Counted from the first letter of the stretch, positions 5,290-12,517 are shown. The stretch is DNA of 15,104 nt from Oscillospiraceae bacterium (GCA_018265835.1 JABLYK010000047.1:1-15104), one strand, 5' to 3'. Notes: generated by a model from the sequence alone, not told the origin. Program-made: numbers and translations.

Positions 5290-6915
5290 TCATTCGATCG
5301 GACGAACGTGCTCCTGCTCGGTTGACTCGTCCAGTAGCTCCTGCTCCTGCGGCATCTGGATCCGCCCGGTCATTTCGAGGATCCGGAACGAGATCATCAG
5401 GCGCAGCCGGACGTCCGGATTGTCCAGATCGAGCTCCAGCACATCCTGAATCTTCTGGAGCCGGTAGATGATGCTGTTGCGGTGCATATGCATCCGCTTG
5501 GCCGTCATGGAGATGTTTCGCTCCAGCGCGATGTAGTAATACAGCAGCGTCAGATTGCTGTACGCACCACCGCCGCCTTCATGCTCCAGCTGGTCGATAT
5601 ACGGGACATACACATCCTCCAGCTCGAATTTTTCCCGGTAGCATTCCAGCATGTCGTACAGATAGTACTTCGAATAGTGAAACTCCGTCTCGTCGGGTGC
5701 ATAGCGCCGGCCAAACTGAACCGCGGTCTCCGCCTGAGAAAAGGCTACGCCGAATTTTTGGATGCTGTGAAACAGTAGGCTGATGCCCAGAGTCCCCTGA
5801 TATGCGCGAACGATCTCTATCAGCTCTTTCCACTGCTCCCGGTAGGCTTCCCGCTCGGCAACACTGCCGCGGTGCCAATCGCGCAGGAGCAGAATCACAG
5901 AGTTGTGATATTGAAACACCCCGTAGTGCGGCACCGTGCACCATGCGCGAAGCTGAACGCCCAGATGGCTTGCCTTGAGCGCATGGTCCTGTGAGAGATC
6001 AATATATGCCAGCCGGAAATCGCCCTCCTGCGGGATGTGAAGCTCCTTACACCGGTTGCTGATAAACTCCCTGTTGGCGTCCCGGTTCCGGATCAGATCG
6101 TCGATCAGCTGCTGCCGCCGGGGGATGCTGTGATCGTAAAACCCGCTGGCTTTGAAATGGCGGTCAAGCTGATCCGTGATGCACCGGACAAAGTATTGAT
6201 CCAGCAGCGTGGGAGCATGGGTTGGGAAATAGCAGCTGACAAAGGTAAAGAACGTGCCGTTTTCATGGTAGGAGCGCAAGATGACCGGGCAGTCGCAGAT
6301 GTTGGGCGGCTCTACCAGGATCGGCTCCAGATATTTGTCCCGCTCGTCAAAATACCCCATTTCCGCCATGCGGTCCAGGGAAACCTTGTCGTAAAACCGG
6401 TTCCGCAGCAGTCCGTCGACATAGGCGTTGCTTTCGGCGCGCTCGTGCGTGGCGGCAATGATGTTGTATGCCGAGTCCATCAGCAGCAGCACGCCGTCCG
6501 GAATCATTTTTTTTGCAACCTGCACGATTGGATCATACCCGGCGCGCTGCAGCACCGCATGGCTCAGCTCCTGTTCCAGCCTGTGCACATGGGCAAAGAG
6601 ATTCATCAGATGGTTGACGACGTCGCCCAGACTAAAAGCCTCTCCGAATACAATGGCGTTGACAAAGCTGCGGTACCGCTCGATCTGCGCCGGTCTCGCC
6701 CGAAAGACAAAGCAATGATCCCTGTACTTGCTTTTCGACAGCTTGTAGAGCATTTTCGGCTCCGCAATGTACAGGACGTCCTCGGAAAGCGACTCCGCCG
6801 TTTCCGCCGACAGCATCTGGATCGTCCGAAATGCAAACGCCCGGTCCTGCGCCAGCATAATTTCCACATCAAACTTCTGCATGCTTTCCGCAACGAGTTC
6901 CACAGATAACGTCAT
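5290..6915 (-). CDS. PucR/CdaR-type transcriptional regulator with C-terminal helix-turn-helix
   Basis: The product is 541 aa from ATG at 6915, preferred because GTGAGG lies 9 nt upstream. The in-frame ATG at 6945 has no comparable site and adds ten basic residues. The DNA-binding end is clear: residues 454-517 (NLTLLYYYIALERNISMTA...MHRNSIIYRLQKI...RLRLMISFRIL) match the PucR C-terminal HTH family, where the N-S-I/V-x-Y-R-L helix reads DNA. A middle region (about 290-420) resembles the degenerate GGDEF-like domain common in this group. The N-terminal half, with a sensor-like stretch (PDGVLLLMDSAYNIIAATHERAE), probably binds a metabolite. Such regulators usually activate adjacent catabolic genes, for example for purines, sugar acids or other acids. 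It follows the CoA-transferase gene in the same direction and is the only transcription factor seen here, so it is the best candidate controller of the cluster. Confidence 0.88.
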   Translation of the reverse strand: MTLSVELVAESMQKFDVEIMLAQDRAFAFRTIQMLSAETAESLSEDVLYIAEPKMLYKLSKSKYRDHCFVFRARPAQIERYRSFVNAIVFGEAFSLGDVVNHLMNLFAHVHRLEQELSHAVLQRAGYDPIVQVAKKMIPDGVLLLMDSAYNIIAATHERAESNAYVDGLLRNRFYDKVSLDRMAEMGYFDERDKYLEPILVEPPNICDCPVILRSYHENGTFFTFVSCYFPTHAPTLLDQYFVRCITDQLDRHFKASGFYDHSIPRRQQLIDDLIRNRDANREFISNRCKELHIPQEGDFRLAYIDLSQDHALKASHLGVQLRAWCTVPHYGVFQYHNSVILLLRDWHRGSVAEREAYREQWKELIEIVRAYQGTLGISLLFHSIQKFGVAFSQAETAVQFGRRYAPDETEFHYSKYYLYDMLECYREKFELEDVYVPYIDQLEHEGGGGAYSNLTLLYYYIALERNISMTAKRMHMHRNSIIYRLQKIQDVLELDLDNPDVRLRLMISFRILEMTGRIQMPQEQELLDESTEQEHVRPIE

Positions 6916-6978
6916 CGTTCCGTTCCTCACTTTCTTTCGTATCATACCCAGTTGTCGGCTTTTCTCTGCGTTGTGAAA

Positions 6979-7007
6979 TCAGGGATGCTCAAGTTGAGCA
7001 TCCCTGA
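6979..7007 (-). terminator. Hairpin between CoA-transferase and regulator genes (weak terminator)
   Basis: A perfect 12-bp stem (6979-6990 with 6996-7007) closes a 5-nt loop, 32 nt after the CoA-transferase TAA. Only three T follow on the minus strand, so it may attenuate rather than stop transcription into the regulator. Confidence 0.5.
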
Positions 7008-7039
7008 CTGGATCTTTGCATGCCCGGCGGCGCTTTCGC

Positions 7040-8221
7040 TTATTCGCCGAATTCCTTGATAATGGCTTCGTTATCCTCGCCGAGCGCTCTGTGGCGCGCG
7101 TACAGATCCTGCACGCCCTGGCTGCCGAAATAGATCGGCATCTGCGCCAGATACGCGGTCTTGCCGGAGGGATAGGTGTGCGGCGTCAGATAGCCGTTGG
7201 CCAGCGACTGCTCCAGCCACTCGCCGTCGAAGCGATCCTTGTACTGGTTGAGGATGCAGCTCGGAACGTCGAGTTCGACCAGAACGTCCAGAATCTACTG
7301 TGCCGTCTTTTTGAGCGCGTACTCGCGCATAATGTCAACCAGCGCAGAGCGGTTGGCAATGATGGTGGTGGACTCCTTGGTCATAAAGCGCTCGTCCTTG
7401 GCGACCTCTTCCGGCAGATCGAACGCCTTCACCACTCTCGGCCAGTTGGTGGTGTAGTCGTTAATAAACATATAGATATAGCGGCCGTCCTTGCAGAGAT
7501 AGCCCTGACCCAACGGGCTCATGGTGTGCGCCTCACGCGGCCACTCGTAGCCGTAGTTGCAGTTGGTGGCAAAACCGGAAGTGACAAAGTTTCCGGTGCC
7601 GTAAAGGGAAGTCATGACGTAATCGCCCTCGCCGGTCTCGCGCGCCCGGAGCAGCGCTGCCAGCACGCCGCTGAGCAGGGTGATGCCGGTCGTGGTGTCG
7701 CCCATGCCTGCAGGCGGATAAATCGGAGGGCTGTTGGGATCGGTACGGGTGTCGAGAACCACGCCGTTTGCGCCGAAGTAGGCGATGGCGTCGATGCCGG
7801 GACGGTTGACCAGCGGGCCATTGATGCCATAGCCGGTAACCTGGCCCATGACGAGCTTCGGATACTGCTCATGCAGCGTATCCCAGTCCAGACCCAGCTT
7901 CTTCAGGCCGGCTGTACGGGTGCTGGTGATGAACGCATCCGCCTTGGCGATCATGTTGTGCATGATCTTGAGGTTTTCAGGATCCTTCAGGTTGAGCGCC
8001 ACGCACTCTTTGCCGCCGTTGAAAATGTCATGGATCGGGTTCTCTTCCGCCGTGACCGGCATCCCCATGGATCTGCCATAGTACCGGCAGAAATCGCCGA
8101 TCGGCGGGGTCTCGACGCGGACAACGCGCGCACCCATGTCGCGCATGAAGCGCGCGGTGGTGGTTGCGGACCAATAGGTTGTCATTTCAACGACAAATAA
8201 GCCTTCCAGTGGTTTCTTCAA
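7040..8221 (-). CDS. Class III CoA-transferase (CaiB/BaiF family) with an in-frame TAG at codon 309
   Basis: The start is TTG at 8221, 8 nt after AAGGAGG; no upstream ATG exists. Codons 1-308 give a CaiB/BaiF CoA-transferase up to a TAG at 7297-7295. The same frame then continues for 84 codons (ILDVLVELDVPSCILNQ...IIKEFGE) to TAA at 7042-7040, making 393 codons, a full family length. The part after TAG looks like a normal family C-terminus (LDVP...NQ, YPSGKTAYLAQMPIYF). The catalytic Asp144 is in NRPGIDAIAYF. Enzymes of this class move CoA between carboxylic acids through an aspartyl-CoA thioester. From memory, the sequence most resembles the cinnamoyl-CoA:phenyllactate and 2-hydroxyisocaproate CoA-transferase group (FldA/HadA), where the TAG position is usually Glu in a DEW or EW motif. 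It is a nonsense mutant, a sequencing error or a readthrough gene; the sequence cannot decide. Without readthrough a 308-residue protein lacking the C-terminal part would be made. Confidence 0.82.
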
Positions 8222-8414
8222 GGTGATTTCCTCCTTAAGATCTGAAATATCGGGGTTCTTCCATCATAAAAGCGCCTGTGAGCTGGAACGCGGCACTTTT
8301 TTGATCACAGCACAGATTCCACGCCGTATTTTTTGCATTTTTTACGTGGAAAACAATAGAAAAAATCTGCGGATTTTCTTTTCGGCACTTTGCACAGCCG
8401 TTTCGTCATTTTTG

Positions 8415-8437
8415 CTGAATTCCGCAAAAAAATTCAG
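8415..8437. repeat. Inverted repeat CTGAATT-N9-AATTCAG
   Basis: Two perfect 7-nt arms (8415-8421, 8431-8437) lie inside the presumed long leader of the minus-strand CoA-transferase. It could be a protein site or an RNA hairpin; the evidence does not separate these. Confidence 0.35.
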
Positions 8438-8502
8438 GATATTTGCAAAAAAGCTGGTTTCAATTGCAGGGTTCGCCGCAGATTTCGCCTGCTTTTGTAG
8501 AT

Positions 8503-8508
8503 ATTATA
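8503..8508 (-). promoter_or_regulatory. Extended -10 promoter for the CoA-transferase gene
   Basis: On the minus strand TATAAT is preceded by TGT, an extended -10. The 15-nt string CAATTGTTATAATAT (8515-8501) is identical to one upstream of the FMN gene at 12324. The -35 is poor (about 3/6), consistent with an extended -10 or activator dependence. Confidence 0.5.
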
Positions 8509-8539
8509 ACAATTGTTTGTGAAAAAGTTCACGGCATTT

Positions 8540-8667
8540 GTTACGAATTTTATCCCCCCTTCCACGTTCTCACTTTGTGCAGAGATGTCAGGTGTTCCAA
8601 AAATTCGAGAAAACCAACGCGTATTTCATACAAAACGACATTGTGAATTCTTTGATAAATTCGTAAC
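8540..8667. repeat. Widely spaced 11-bp inverted repeat (candidate looping operator)
   Basis: GTTACGAATTT at 8540-8550 recurs as its exact reverse complement at 8657-8667. The similarity continues into TTATC/GATAA with a one-base gap. The right arm lies just upstream of the plus-strand TATAAT at 8700-8705, and the left arm lies upstream of the minus-strand promoter. Confidence 0.45.
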
Positions 8668-8699
8668 CTTCGATGAAGACCGCACCGAGTCGAAATCTC

Positions 8700-8705
8700 T
8701 ATAAT
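8700..8705 (+). promoter_or_regulatory. Candidate -10 box for the acyl-CoA ligase gene
   Basis: A perfect TATAAT lies 69 nt before the ligase start. No good -35 is found at 16-18 nt, so activation by a bound regulator is plausible. Confidence 0.42.
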
Positions 8706-8774
8706 GGATTTATGGATAAATAAATAACGAACAAGCCCGTGGCACTGCGGTACAAAGAAAAAGGAGACTCGGAA

Positions 8775-10319
8775 ATGGAGAATTTAAGCAGATTCCAGAA
8801 AAGCACCGGCGTCGGTCAGATCTTGGACGAATCCCTCTCCCGCTGCCCGGAACGGGAAGCGATCGTCTTCGGTGATTGGCGCATCACCTATGCGGAGCTG
8901 GGCGCTCTGATTAACCAGACGGCGCACTACCTGCGCAGTCTCGGCGTCCGGAAGGGCGACGGCGTGGCCGTCATCTCGCGCAACTGCCCGGAATTCATGA
9001 TTGCGGAAATGGCCATCGAAAAGCTCGGCGCGATCGCCGTGAAGTTCAATTGGCGGCTCACGCCGGAGGAGATGGAATATCTGCTCGATCTGAACGATGT
9101 AACCTGCGCCTTCCTCAAAGCGGAAAAGCCCGAATGGGGCGAAGAACTGACCCGTCATTACGGAGACCGCATCCGCTTCATTCGTCTGGAACAGGAAGGC
9201 GGCCGCTCCGCCCTCTATTCCCTGCTGGAGGGGCAGCCGGACACCCCCATTGAAACCGAAGTCGCACTGAGCGACCCCGCGTATCACATGCACACCAGCG
9301 GCACAACCGGCCGGCCCAAATGCGTGGTTTATTCCCACTGCGCTTATCTCAATCAGCTGGAGAGCATGTTGGACAGGCTGGCCTTCCCGGACGGGCAGAT
9401 CTACCAGTTCATCTCCCAGCTCTTCCACTCCGCCTGCACCGGCGCATATCTCACGCTGGCCACCGGCGGCACGCTGATTTTGATGCAGCAGTTTACCGTT
9501 TCGGACTATGTGGAAAGTCTGGTGCGGGAAAAGGTCAATGCCATCGGCGTCATTCCGCTGATTCTCAAGAGCATTCTGGACGAGGCAGACCGCCGCGAGC
9601 TGGATCTGAGCAACCTGCACGTTGTGAACTACTCCACCTGCCCCATCTCTCCCGATCTTCTGGATCGTGCGCTGCGCAAGCTGGACTGCGGCTTCTACCA
9701 GTCCTACGGCATGACGGAAATGGCAAGCACCGTAACCGCGCTGGTGCCGGAGGATCATGTGCCGGACGGCAGCATGCGCCTGCGCTCCGTCGGCCATCCG
9801 CTGCCGGGCGCCGCCATCCGGATCGTGCGCGACGACGGCACGGACTGCGAAACCGGTGAGGCCGGCGAAATCCTTGTGCAGGGCCGCGGCATGATGACGG
9901 AATATTACCGGCAGCCGGAGCTGACCGCGACCGTCATTGTCGACGGCTGGTACCACACCAAGGACGTCGGCTATCTGGACGAGCGCGGCTACCTCTATCT
10001 CCGCGGGCGCAAGGATTCCCTCATCATCTCCGGCGGCGAGAACATCTATCCCGAGGAAGTGTCCAACGTGATCCTCAAGATGCCTGAGGTATCGGAGGTC
10101 GCCGTATACGGTATGCCGGATGAACGCTGGGGCGAGCACGTGAAGGCCAGTGTCGTGCGAATGCCCGGCGCGGAGCTGACGGCGGAAACGCTCAAGGCAT
10201 TCTGCCGCGAGCATATGCCGGCCTTCCGCATCCCCAAGGAGGTCGAATTTCTGGACGAGCTGCCCAAAAACGCCACCGGCAAGGTGCTGATCGACCGTCT
10301 GAAGCACCGCGATGCCTGA
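8775..10319 (+). CDS. Acyl-CoA ligase (AMP-forming, ANL superfamily)
   Basis: The product is 514 aa. ATG at 8775 follows AAGGAG; the in-frame GTG at 8739 lies before that site. The enzyme makes acyl-AMP from a carboxylate and ATP, then the CoA thioester, in the cytoplasm. The motifs come in family order: P-loop TSGTTGRPK (174-182), A5 YQSYGMTE (308-315), A7 region WYHTKDVGYLDERGYLYLRGR (392-412) with the adenosine-binding Asp, hinge and A8 KDSLIISGGENIYPEEV (413-429), and A10 PKNATGKVL with catalytic Lys503. It resembles medium-chain, long-chain or aromatic acid ligases; the substrate cannot be assigned from motifs. It is transcribed away from the CoA-transferase through the shared regulatory region, and converges on the hotdog-protein gene. 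With a ligase and two CoA-transferases here, the cell has two ways to activate the same or related acids. Confidence 0.95.
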   Translation: MENLSRFQKSTGVGQILDESLSRCPEREAIVFGDWRITYAELGALINQTAHYLRSLGVRKGDGVAVISRNCPEFMIAEMAIEKLGAIAVKFNWRLTPEEMEYLLDLNDVTCAFLKAEKPEWGEELTRHYGDRIRFIRLEQEGGRSALYSLLEGQPDTPIETEVALSDPAYHMHTSGTTGRPKCVVYSHCAYLNQLESMLDRLAFPDGQIYQFISQLFHSACTGAYLTLATGGTLILMQQFTVSDYVESLVREKVNAIGVIPLILKSILDEADRRELDLSNLHVVNYSTCPISPDLLDRALRKLDCGFYQSYGMTEMASTVTALVPEDHVPDGSMRLRSVGHPLPGAAIRIVRDDGTDCETGEAGEILVQGRGMMTEYYRQPELTATVIVDGWYHTKDVGYLDERGYLYLRGRKDSLIISGGENIYPEEVSNVILKMPEVSEVAVYGMPDERWGEHVKASVVRMPGAELTAETLKAFCREHMPAFRIPKEVEFLDELPKNATGKVLIDRLKHRDA

Positions 10320-10377
10320 GCGCGGCGTCAGAACAGACTCGCTGCATTCCGCCGCCGCGCAGGGCGCGCCGTCTCCT

Positions 10378-10404
10378 CAAATCCGAAACCATGTTTCGGA
10401 TTTG
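10378..10404. repeat. 27-nt palindromic repeat, copy 1
   Basis: Arms CAAATCCGAAAC (10378-10389) and GTTTCGGATTTG (10393-10404) flank the loop CAT. The same two arms recur at 13863-13889 with the loop GTT. The loops differ while both arms are identical, which suggests a dispersed element or a conserved protein or RNA site. Confidence 0.6.
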
Positions 10405-10418
10405 GGGATAAGCGGACA

Positions 10419-10439
10419 GCTCCCTTTGCACAAGGGAGC
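10419..10439 (+). terminator. Hairpin, possible terminator of the acyl-CoA ligase gene
   Basis: GCTCCCTT (10419-10426) and AAGGGAGC (10432-10439) pair around a 5-nt loop, followed by CTTTAAAA. The T run is weak. From memory, similar CTCCCTT/AAGGGAG hairpins are frequent intergenic elements in gut clostridia. Confidence 0.4.
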
Positions 10440-10454
10440 CTTTAAAAAGCCGAA

Positions 10455-10499
10455 CTGAAAAGAACCCGAAGACGCGCTGCGTCTTCGGGTTCTTTTCAG
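10455..10499. terminator. Bidirectional terminator between ligase and hotdog-protein genes
   Basis: A perfect 21-bp stem (10455-10475 with 10479-10499) has a 3-nt loop and A/T tracts at its base. It ends 13 nt before the minus-strand stop at 10513, so it probably serves both convergent genes. Confidence 0.75.
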
Positions 10500-10512
10500 G
10501 CTTCTGTGAAAT

Positions 10513-10974
10513 TTATTTGTTGGGCATCAGGTAATACGTAATGTGGACATTGGCGCAGAGGTTGCCCTCGGCGTCCTTCACGGGGACATCCAGCGGATAC
10601 TGGCCCTTGCCGTGCTCTTCCACATAGGCGATGCGCTCCTTGGCCTCTTCCTCGGTCATGCTCAGCTCGACGACCAGGTCGGTCTTTGCCGGTCTGAGAT
10701 AGTCGAGTGTCGCGTTCTTGATGATCGCCACGTACTTCTTTCCGTACGTGCACTTGATCAGCGTGGCGCCGGTGGCTTCCGCCACGATGAAAAAGCTGCC
10801 CGCGTACACAATGCCGACGTGGTTCATATGCACCGGATTGACCGGAAGTCTGCAAACAACGTGACGCTCTTCAAACAGCTCCGGAGCAAGCCCGGCATCG
10901 TTCAGATATTCGATTTTGCCATGGGTAATGGCTTCTTTTGCATTTTCAAAAAATTCAGGGGTGAAGTCAGACAT
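10513..10974 (-). CDS. Hotdog-fold thioesterase-like protein
   Basis: The product is 153 aa, starting at 10974 (MSDFTPEFF) 8 nt after AAGGAG; the upstream extension in the same frame lacks a site. The segment NPVHMNHVGIVYAGSFFIVAEATGATLI (46-73) has the layout of the hotdog catalytic helix (as in PaaI and related families, where N/H-x-x-G precedes a helix with Asp or Glu). Asn51, His52 and Glu66 are the likely active-site positions. It is followed by the paired strands KNATLDYLRPAKTDLVVE and ANVHITYYLMP, the hotdog sheet. Such enzymes hydrolyse acyl-CoA thioesters in the cytoplasm; non-catalytic members exist. It lies downstream of the FMN gene at 11209-12324 in the same direction, with a 234-bp gap and no convincing terminator, so they may be cotranscribed. 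A role in releasing CoA from a pathway product is inference. Confidence 0.78.
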   Translation of the reverse strand: MSDFTPEFFENAKEAITHGKIEYLNDAGLAPELFEERHVVCRLPVNPVHMNHVGIVYAGSFFIVAEATGATLIKCTYGKKYVAIIKNATLDYLRPAKTDLVVELSMTEEEAKERIAYVEEHGKGQYPLDVPVKDAEGNLCANVHITYYLMPNK

Positions 10975-11208
10975 CTCTGGTTCTCCTTTTTGAAACAGTT
11001 TCATGGTTGAAGCGTCTGCCTTGCGATCATGACCGGACAGCCATGACCGCAAAGCTCTGTATGGAAAGGGAAAAAGGGAATGATTGCGGAAATTCCACTG
11101 CGCGCTCCGGACAGGCCGGATGTGCAGCGACAGGGAAGATGCGCCTCTGTCAGGAGCCGGCGCACATCTTCCAAAACGCCGGCCGGACGGCGTCTGGGAC
11201 TGCCGGGA
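10975..11208 (-). other. Intercistronic region with nested inverted repeats
   Basis: This gap between two same-direction genes holds GATGTGC (11119-11125) paired with GCACATC (11162-11168), enclosing GACAG (11129-11133) paired with CTGTC (11147-11151). It also has direct repeats CATGACCG (11028-11035, 11042-11049). There is no U tract after the hairpin, so it is not a clear terminator. It could be an RNA processing or stability element. No gene is visible. Confidence 0.3.
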
Positions 11209-12324
11209 TTACTCGACGACGTACTTTGCGGCCAGGCCCTTGAGGATCTCTTCGGTCTCCGCCATGATCTGCTGCACCATATCGGTGGTCTTCGGCAGGT
11301 CGGTGATACGCTGTGCGCACTCGCCGGCGCCAGCCATGGCGTGATCCACGTCGCCCTTGTAGGTGGCGGCAACGCCCGTGCGCTCGAAGGTGAGCAGATC
11401 CATCGGGATCTGGGAGAAGTCATCCGGCACGCCGACGTAGGAGCCGGGCGCGTCCTTCGCGGTGTTGTAGGCATGCTGCGTGGAAACCGGGGAACGCAGC
11501 CAGCGGGCCGGGCCGACAAAGCCGCGCGCAACGATCGTGCCGCCGTCGGCGCAATCGACGACCATCTTCTTCCACAGTTCGCAGAAGTCGCTCTCTTCGG
11601 TCGCCAGGAAACGGGTGCCCATCTGCACGCCGTCAGCGCCCATTGCGAGCGCAGCTGCAAGGCTCTTGCTGTCGCAGAAGCCGCCGGCGCCGCACACGAT
11701 GGTGTTCTCGTCGGAGAATTTCTCCACGATGTCGGGCAGCAGCGTCATGCTGTGCACCGGCTGCCATGCGGTGTGCATGCCGCCCTCGTGGCCGGAAGCA
11801 ATCAGAACCTGAACGCCAGCCTTCTTGCAGCGCTTCGCCGTGCGCACGCCCGGGAACACGTGCATCCAGATCATGCCCTGCTCCTTGACGAAATTCGCCC
11901 AGGGCATCGGGTCGCCGGCGGTGGTAACGAGCACGCGGAAACGGCGCTGCATCTCCGGATCGGCCTCGCGCAGCTCTTTGATCGCCTGCATGACCTTCAT
12001 GGCGTTCTCCTTGACTTCCGCGGAAACCATGACGTTCGCGCCGAAGATGCCGTCGGATTCCTTGGTCTCTTCGAACACGCGGGTGAACATCTTCTTGAAG
12101 ATCGTCACGTCGTCGTCCGTGGTTTCGGCGTGCGCCTGCTTGCAGAAGTCTTCAAACACAATGGGGTTGGACTCGCGGGACGTGGTAGCAAAGGTGCTGC
12201 ACAGACCAAGGCAGCCGGCGTTTGCCGCCGCAATGCAAAGGCTGGTGACCGGATAGGGACCCATGCCTGCCTGAATGATGGGATACTTGATGCCGACAAG
12301 CTCAGTCAGTCTGGTTTTAATCAT
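11209..12324 (-). CDS. Second nitronate monooxygenase-family FMN-dependent oxidoreductase
   Basis: The product is 371 aa, starting at ATG 12324 after GGAGG. The N-terminus LVGIKYPIIQAGMGPYPVTSLCIAAANAGCLGLCS is the 2-nitropropane dioxygenase superfamily opening. IASGHEGGMH (176-184) carries the conserved His179, and CGAGGFCDSKSLAAALAMGADGVQMGTRFLA (211-241) forms the FMN phosphate-binding end. It is about 45 residues longer than its neighbour at 4056-5036, with an inserted segment around residues 45-95 (FEDFCKQAHAETTDDDVTIFKKMF). The two share family motifs but little else, so they are not a recent duplication and probably act on different substrates. Reaction options are nitronate oxidation, enoyl-thioester reduction, or another FMN-dependent step on an acyl-CoA. 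The gene is divergent from the second CoA-transferase and likely leads an operon with the hotdog protein. Confidence 0.87.
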   Translation of the reverse strand: MIKTRLTELVGIKYPIIQAGMGPYPVTSLCIAAANAGCLGLCSTFATTSRESNPIVFEDFCKQAHAETTDDDVTIFKKMFTRVFEETKESDGIFGANVMVSAEVKENAMKVMQAIKELREADPEMQRRFRVLVTTAGDPMPWANFVKEQGMIWMHVFPGVRTAKRCKKAGVQVLIASGHEGGMHTAWQPVHSMTLLPDIVEKFSDENTIVCGAGGFCDSKSLAAALAMGADGVQMGTRFLATEESDFCELWKKMVVDCADGGTIVARGFVGPARWLRSPVSTQHAYNTAKDAPGSYVGVPDDFSQIPMDLLTFERTGVAATYKGDVDHAMAGAGECAQRITDLPKTTDMVQQIMAETEEILKGLAAKYVVE

Positions 12325-12395
12325 GATAATTCCTCCAATTTATAATGTTTTTTGCTTTTGCCGCGTCCGAAAAACGCAGCTTAAATTCTGTTTAT

Positions 12396-12425
12396 ATTAT
12401 AACAATTGCCCCTTCTCCATGACAG
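12396..12425 (-). promoter_or_regulatory. Extended -10 promoter for the second FMN oxidoreductase gene
   Basis: On the minus strand CTGTCA (12425-12420, 4/6), an 18-nt spacer and TGT-TATAAT (-10 at 12401-12396) form a good promoter with a leader of about 65 nt. The 15 nt at 12408-12394 are identical to 8515-8501. Confidence 0.6.
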
Positions 12426-12511
12426 GTCATAGCATACGAAAGTGCTTGGGCAATTGGCCGTACCCCTTCGTGCAGGATGACTATTGTTTTCCATGCCGGC
12501 CGGTTTCATAA

Positions 12512-12517
12512 TATAAT
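12512..12517 (+). promoter_or_regulatory. Candidate -10 box for the second CoA-transferase gene
   Basis: TATAAT lies 67 nt before the chosen start. The best -35-like hexamer (TTGTTT at 12485-12490) is 21 nt away, so the promoter is weak by consensus and may need activation. Confidence 0.4.

Larger units (their letters stand above)
8222..8774. promoter_or_regulatory. Divergent AT-rich regulatory region between CoA-transferase and acyl-CoA ligase
   Basis: This is 553 bp with no credible gene, much more AT-rich than its surroundings. It holds a minus-strand extended -10 (8503-8508), a plus-strand TATAAT (8700-8705), an 11-bp inverted repeat with arms at 8540-8550 and 8657-8667, a smaller inverted repeat GTGAA-N4-TTCAC (8519-8532), and CTGAATT-N9-AATTCAG (8415-8437). 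The minus-strand leader would be about 275 nt. I recognise no known riboswitch in it. Confidence 0.6.

Noticed and set aside
7016..8200. 394-codon plus-strand open frame antisense to the CoA-transferase
   Set aside because: The minus strand encodes a clear CaiB/BaiF protein. The antisense frame has no family motif; it is a codon-composition shadow, even though it is not broken by the TAG.
7295..8221. Treating the 308-residue frame as a complete short CoA-transferase
   Set aside because: The family needs about 380-410 residues, and the missing C-terminal part follows directly in the same frame after the TAG.
8222..8774. Small plus-strand frames in the divergent region as genes
   Set aside because: They have no ribosome site and an Ala/Phe/Lys-rich composition typical of AT-rich noncoding DNA, and they cross promoters and inverted repeats.
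8784..10307. 507-codon minus-strand frame antisense to the acyl-CoA ligase
   Set aside because: The ligase motifs on the plus strand are complete; the antisense product is His/Val/Asp-rich without motifs.
11080..12345. 421-codon plus-strand frame antisense to the second FMN oxidoreductase
   Set aside because: The FMN protein on the minus strand has all family motifs and a good start; the antisense product resembles nothing and has no ribosome site.
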